This document shows positions 60,203-64,000 of a DNA stretch of 64,000 nt, in pieces. The translations under genes were made by a program, and so were the position numbers. Source of the DNA: Thalassobacillus sp043497085 (GTDB taxonomy: Bacteria > Bacillota > Bacilli > Bacillales > Halobacillaceae). Each line of letters opens with the position of its first letter. Within the stretch, counting starts at the first letter, position 1. Below the pieces are notes generated by a model. That model saw only the letters and a list, made by a program, of their open reading frames with translations, did not search any database and was not told the origin of the DNA. The stretch lies in assembly GCA_043497085.1 (NCBI GenBank), contig JBIEKI010000001.1. One strand, 5' to 3'.

Positions 60203-60800
60203 ATTTACAGATAAGCTCCCTTTTGCTGAAGACTCAGTTTCGAGATAGTTGGGTCCGTTACCATGTGTGTAAGGGGATGGTCTTGGAAACGACTCGCTTT
60301 CCTGCGGGGGATCTGGCAAGCTTCCTCGGGCTAAAGCCCTGTGGGATCTCGCCTAGCCCCTTCTCCCGCGGGAGTCTCCCCGTTTCCCTTCCCATCCATC
60401 CAGATTAGTAATAAACGGCCCCTTCCAAAAAGAGAAGAATGTAGCTGAGACCTTCATCCTTAGGCTTTTACCAAGAATGTAAAGGCACCAAAGTCTTCAA
60501 TCATAGGGCGGTTTTCGTAGGGGTGATTTCGAGAACTTCCCATGGCTAGGGGCGTAGGGAAACGGTGAGACTCCTCGAAAATGCTACGCATTTCCTTCGT
60601 GCGTGGGTTAAGTCAGGATGAAAATTCAAAGTCCTGTGGGAGCTGAGTGATAGGTGAGGCCCTGCAAGGCGAAGCCTGAGGAGACTCAGCACACGCCCAC
60701 GGAAAGCGAACCGTTTCCCGGAGCCCCTAAACTCCAACAATATCTCGAAATCAAGTCTTCGACTTTTCGGCCATTTTATTGAATAAGCTTTTTATAAAAA
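60203..60800 (-). repeat. Composite palindromic repeat element, copy 2 (inverted relative to copy 1)
   Basis: 598 bases. It has the same outer arms and the same two face-to-face modules as 26661-27180, but in reverse orientation. It carries about 60-80 extra bases within the right-hand module, between gagactcct and gtcctgtggg. It fills most of the gap between the STAS gene and the cytochrome oxidase genes. No coding region is present. Confidence 0.85.
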
Positions 60801-60904
60801 TCACCAATAATGTTTAACGAAACCAAAGGTTTAATAAATTTATGGATAGGTTAAAGGGGTAATAACGTTTTTTAAAAATTTATCGGCAAAGGTTGCGTGG
60901 AGCT

Positions 60905-61588
60905 ATGAAAAAACTTGCAATGATGGCAATTCTGCTTATCCTTTCAGGATGCAATCTGCGTGTGCTTGATCCGAAAAGCCAGACAGCTTCTGATCAGGCA
61001 TTTTTAATTTACTTAAGTTTTGGCATTATGATGTTCGTCGTATTAGTGGTAGCACTTCTGTTTATTGCTTTTACTGGGAAATACAGGGAAACAGAAAAAA
61101 ATCGTCATGATGTTCCAAAGCATGAGGAAGGGAACAGGACACTGGAAATCATCTGGACCGTACTGCCGATCATTTTGCTGATTGGACTGGCAGTTCCGAC
61201 AGTGATGATCACGTATGATGTCTCCTATATTGGTGCCAGTTCAGATGATAATGCCGTCCATGTCAATGTCACCGGAGAACAATTCAGATGGACCTTCGAG
61301 TATGAAAACGGGAAAGAAACGCATGATACATTAGTTTTGCCGGAAGATCGAGAAGTTATTTTCCATTTAACCTCCAAAGATGTGATTCACTCATTTTGGG
61401 TGCCAAAACTCGCTGGGAAAATTGATGTCTTGCCCGGAGAAGAAACGAGACTTAAGGTTACTCCTGAGGAAACGGGCACCTATCAGGGGAAATGTGCGGA
61501 ATACTGTGGGACGCTACATGCTGATATGAGGTTCGAAACGGAAGTAATAGAACAAGAAGATTTTCAAGCGTGGCTAAATAAAGAATAA
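60905..61588 (+). CDS. ctaC: Cytochrome c oxidase subunit II (CuA type, lipoprotein, no heme-c domain)
   Basis: About 227 residues. MKKLAMMAILLILSGCN is a lipoprotein signal. Two membrane helices follow, then a cupredoxin domain with all CuA ligands: His in KDVIHSFWVPK and the set in GKCAEYCGTLHADMRF. It accepts electrons from cytochrome c. The C-terminal cytochrome c domain of B. subtilis CtaC is missing. ATG 60905 is preferred for the signal peptide, although its ribosome-binding site (GTGGAG) is close; TTG 60893 is the alternative. Confidence 0.92.
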   Translation: MKKLAMMAILLILSGCNLRVLDPKSQTASDQAFLIYLSFGIMMFVVLVVALLFIAFTGKYRETEKNRHDVPKHEEGNRTLEIIWTVLPIILLIGLAVPTVMITYDVSYIGASSDDNAVHVNVTGEQFRWTFEYENGKETHDTLVLPEDREVIFHLTSKDVIHSFWVPKLAGKIDVLPGEETRLKVTPEETGTYQGKCAEYCGTLHADMRFETEVIEQEDFQAWLNKE

Positions 61589-61610
61589 CCGTGGAGAAAG
61601 GGGTGAAAGC

Positions 61611-63539
61611 ATGGAATTTTACTTATTTGGAGAATTGATCGTATTACCGACGGATGTCGTAGCCGCATGGGTTTCAGTGATTTTAGGAGCCCCGGTCATA
61701 TTATATTGGCTAACGAAGAAACGGCATTGGCCGGTGATATGGGATTACGCTACAAGTACCAATCATCGCAAGATCGGGACATTATACATTGTATTTGCCA
61801 TTCTATTCTTTTTTCGTGCAGGAATAGATGCGTTATTCATAAGACTGCAGCTGGTTACACCTGAGAACCAGTTCTGGGTCTTCCAAGGGGATAAATATAA
61901 TGAAATATTTACGACTCATGGTACGATGATGATTTTCTTTGTCGCTATGCCATTGTTGATTGGTTTGATGAATGTGGCGGTCCCATTGCAAATCGGCGCC
62001 AATGATCTGGCATTTCCATTTTTAAATGCCATTGGTTTTTACTTATTCTTGACCGGAGGAATGATATTTTTCGCGGCGTTCTTCTTCAATGCTGCTCCAA
62101 ATGCAGGGTGGACAGCCTATGCCCCTTTATCTACTTTTGAATTCACAGGTGGGCCGAATAATAATTATTATATCTTCGGTCTTCAGATCTCTGGTCTTGG
62201 TACAATTTTCGCTGCCATCAATATGATTGTCACGATTTTACGCCTGAGGGCTCCAGGTCTGAAGTTGACACGGATGCCGCTATTTCCGTGGGCAAGTCTG
62301 ATTACGTCATTTCTTATTCTTGTTGCGTTTCCGGTATTGGCAATTGCTTTGTTGCTGTTGCAATTCGATCGACTCTATGGAGCGACCTTCTTTGTTGGCG
62401 AGCTTGGGCATCCTGTATACTGGCAGCATTTATTTTGGATTTTCGGTCATCCTGAGGTTTATATTCTCGCGCTTCCGGCTTTTGGTATTTTTTCTGATAT
62501 TATATCTGCTTTTTCCAGGAAAAATGTCTTCGGATACACCTCGATGGTCATCGCATTAGCTTTGATAGGTATGCTGGGATTCATGGTATGGGCCCATCAT
62601 ATGTTTACTGTCGGATTAGGACCATTTGCTAACACGTTCTTTGCCATTACCACGATGATGATCGCCGTACCGACAGGGATAAAAGTGTTCAATTGGCTTT
62701 TTACCATGAGGAGAGGGGTCATTCGCATCAAGACGCCGATGTTATTCGCGCTTGGATTCATTCCGACCTTCGTGATGGGCGGGGTAACGGGTGTGATGCT
62801 TGCCTCAGCGGCTGCAGATATGCAGTATCATGATACTTATTTCGTTGTTGCCCACTTTCACTACGTCATTATAGGTTCCACTGTTTTAGGGGCGTTTGCA
62901 GGACTGTATTACTGGTATCCGAAAATGACAGGAAAAATGCTGGATGAAAAGTTGGGGAAATGGCATTTTTGGCTTTTCCTGATCGGTTTCCACCTTACCT
63001 TTTTCCCGCAGCATCTGGCTGGTTTGAATGGAATGCCGCGTCGGGTCTATGACTACACCTGGGAAGATGGAGTATTTGTTTATAACTTCATCAGTACCAT
63101 TGGTGCCTTCATGATGGGGGCCAGTATGTTGTTTGTCATTTGGAATGTATATAAGACCCATCGTCCGAAAAAGGAAAATGTCGGTGCAGACCCGTGGGAT
63201 GGAAGAACATTGGAATGGTACGTTCCATCTCCGGTGCCTGAGCATCCCTTTGAAAAAATGCCGATTATTGATCGACGTGATGCCTTATGGTGGGCAAAGC
63301 AGGAGGGTAAGCCCCTTCCGGTGGCGGAACATCACCGTGCATCACCGGTTTCCGTCCGTACCGTACAGCCGCTTGTTCTATCAGCCGCCCTGACCATCAT
63401 GAGCTTTGGTTTCATATACGGGTGGCTCTGGATGCAGATTATAGGAGGAGCTGCGTCGTTAGGTTTCTTCGTGTTGCGGGCATTCAACGATGAGCGGACA
63501 GCTGTATACAGGAAGGAGGAGCAGGACAATGAGCAGTAA
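61611..63539 (+). CDS. ctaD: Cytochrome c oxidase subunit I
   Basis: 642 residues, fourteen or so helices. Haem and copper ligands: His in FTTHGTMMIFF, WIFGHPEVYILALPAFG (CuB His and the covalent Tyr), AHHMFTVG and VAHFHYVIIG. The D-channel Asp (GANDLAFPFLNA) and glutamate of GHPEVY mark an A-type proton-pumping oxidase. It lies 22 bases after ctaC and overlaps ctaE. It works in the plasma membrane. Confidence 0.96.
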   Translation: MEFYLFGELIVLPTDVVAAWVSVILGAPVILYWLTKKRHWPVIWDYATSTNHRKIGTLYIVFAILFFFRAGIDALFIRLQLVTPENQFWVFQGDKYNEIFTTHGTMMIFFVAMPLLIGLMNVAVPLQIGANDLAFPFLNAIGFYLFLTGGMIFFAAFFFNAAPNAGWTAYAPLSTFEFTGGPNNNYYIFGLQISGLGTIFAAINMIVTILRLRAPGLKLTRMPLFPWASLITSFLILVAFPVLAIALLLLQFDRLYGATFFVGELGHPVYWQHLFWIFGHPEVYILALPAFGIFSDIISAFSRKNVFGYTSMVIALALIGMLGFMVWAHHMFTVGLGPFANTFFAITTMMIAVPTGIKVFNWLFTMRRGVIRIKTPMLFALGFIPTFVMGGVTGVMLASAAADMQYHDTYFVVAHFHYVIIGSTVLGAFAGLYYWYPKMTGKMLDEKLGKWHFWLFLIGFHLTFFPQHLAGLNGMPRRVYDYTWEDGVFVYNFISTIGAFMMGASMLFVIWNVYKTHRPKKENVGADPWDGRTLEWYVPSPVPEHPFEKMPIIDRRDALWWAKQEGKPLPVAEHHRASPVSVRTVQPLVLSAALTIMSFGFIYGWLWMQIIGGAASLGFFVLRAFNDERTAVYRKEEQDNEQ

Positions 63540-64000
63540 AACAATGTCCAGGGATTTGTTTGGCGATAAGCGGATGGGCTTTTTCATCTACTTATTTGTC
63601 GAAGCGGTCATGTTCGCAACTTTATTTGCTACCTATATCATTTATACTCCTGCAGAACAGGGGCCCCACCCAAGCGAACTATTCGAAATGAAAACAGTTG
63701 TCTTGTCTTCGATCTTTCTTCTTTCCAGCAGCGGAACATTAATGATTGCCGAGAAGGGATTGGAAAGACGTAATGCCAAATTGATTATGACTGGGTTATT
63801 GATCACCTTTACTTTTGGGGCCATATTTATGTACTTTGAAACTCATGAATTTTATAAATTCGTTTCAGAGGGGCATACCGTGGCTACCAACAACTTTCTA
63901 TCTTCCTATTTTGTCCTGGTCGGTCTTCACGCTTCCCACGTATTATTTGGTTTGGGCTGGATGATTGTCCTATTGATTCAACGGAAACTGCTTCCGTATA
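63529..64000 (+). CDS. ctaE: Cytochrome c oxidase subunit III, N-terminal part (3' end outside window)
   Basis: 157 codons are seen before the window ends. Start ATG 63529 lies 11 bases before the ctaD stop, with GGAAGGAGGAG upstream. GFFIYLFVEAVMFATLFATY, FMYFETHEFYKF and GLHASHVLFGLGWM are conserved for subunit III. It is the third gene of the oxidase operon. Confidence 0.95.
   Translation, partial: MSSKTMSRDLFGDKRMGFFIYLFVEAVMFATLFATYIIYTPAEQGPHPSELFEMKTVVLSSIFLLSSSGTLMIAEKGLERRNAKLIMTGLLITFTFGAIFMYFETHEFYKFVSEGHTVATNNFLSSYFVLVGLHASHVLFGLGWMIVLLIQRKLLPY

Overview
The window looks like a stretch of chromosome from a moderately halophilic or halotolerant member of the Bacillaceae (Halobacillus/Thalassobacillus/Virgibacillus-like). 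This is inferred from gene content. There is a BCCT-type solute carrier, a CPA1 sodium/proton antiporter, an acidic secreted metalloprotease, strong Shine-Dalgarno sequences, TcyP, small Bacillaceae proteins, Firmicute-style riboswitches and several families of Bacillaceae-type intergenic repeats. No rRNA, tRNA, CRISPR array, prophage or intact insertion sequence was seen. Most of the window reads as ordinary core and accessory metabolism divided by strong intrinsic terminators.

Layout. 1-4.2 kb: 3' end of an M29 aminopeptidase, a small lipoprotein, an anchored alpha/beta hydrolase, a zinc-ribbon microprotein and a BCCT transporter. 4.2-8.1 kb: a cluster of intergenic repeats, then kynB-kynU and a 14-TM MFS exporter on the minus strand. 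8.3-9.9 kb: GNAT, FAH-family hydrolase, GNAT. 9.97-15.8 kb: complete ribose operon rbsRKDACB behind two perfect palindromic operators. 16-19.1 kb: recQ and an MDR reductase. 19.2-22.6 kb: ATP-grasp/alpha-E/transglutaminase cluster of unknown product. 22.8-26.6 kb: brnQ with a terminator-bearing leader, an antiporter and a coiled-coil microprotein. 26.7-31.8 kb: a composite repeat, a GNAT gene broken by one in-frame stop, a TRAP transporter in the order Q-M-P whose dctP appears to start with ATT, and a second repeat family. 31.8-37.6 kb: MFS, an AI-2E family protein, an Mn-type (yybP-ykoY) riboswitch controlling a TerC protein, and small stress or hypothetical genes. 37.7-41.7 kb: FMN riboswitch and ribD-ribE-ribBA-ribH. 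41.8-50.2 kb: tcyP, an intact M29 aminopeptidase, a membrane acyltransferase, a DJ-1/PfpI protein, a YjiH-type membrane protein, a DUF523-DUF1722 (TudS-like) protein and a fructosamine-kinase-like protein. 50.2-53.5 kb: divergent AraC regulator and GH65 disaccharide phosphorylase with a cre box between them. 53.6-56.7 kb: double GNAT and a secreted metalloprotease. 57.1-60 kb: AarF/UbiB kinase with a phasin-like partner, and an RsbR-like STAS protein. 60.2-60.8 kb: second composite repeat. 60.9-64 kb: cytochrome c oxidase subunits II, I and the start of III.

How the parts work together. Several units are self-contained and carry visible control: ribose uptake and phosphorylation under RbsR/CcpA-type palindromes, riboflavin synthesis under FMN, TerC under Mn2+, and GH65/AraC under carbon catabolite control. 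The least understood parts are the ATP-grasp/alpha-E/transglutaminase operon, the brnQ leader, and the paired palindromic repeats that occur twice in opposite orientation about 33 kb apart. Start codons were moved from the longest open frame wherever the ribosome-binding site or signal peptide demanded it. Functions come from motif and family recognition by eye; no database search was run.
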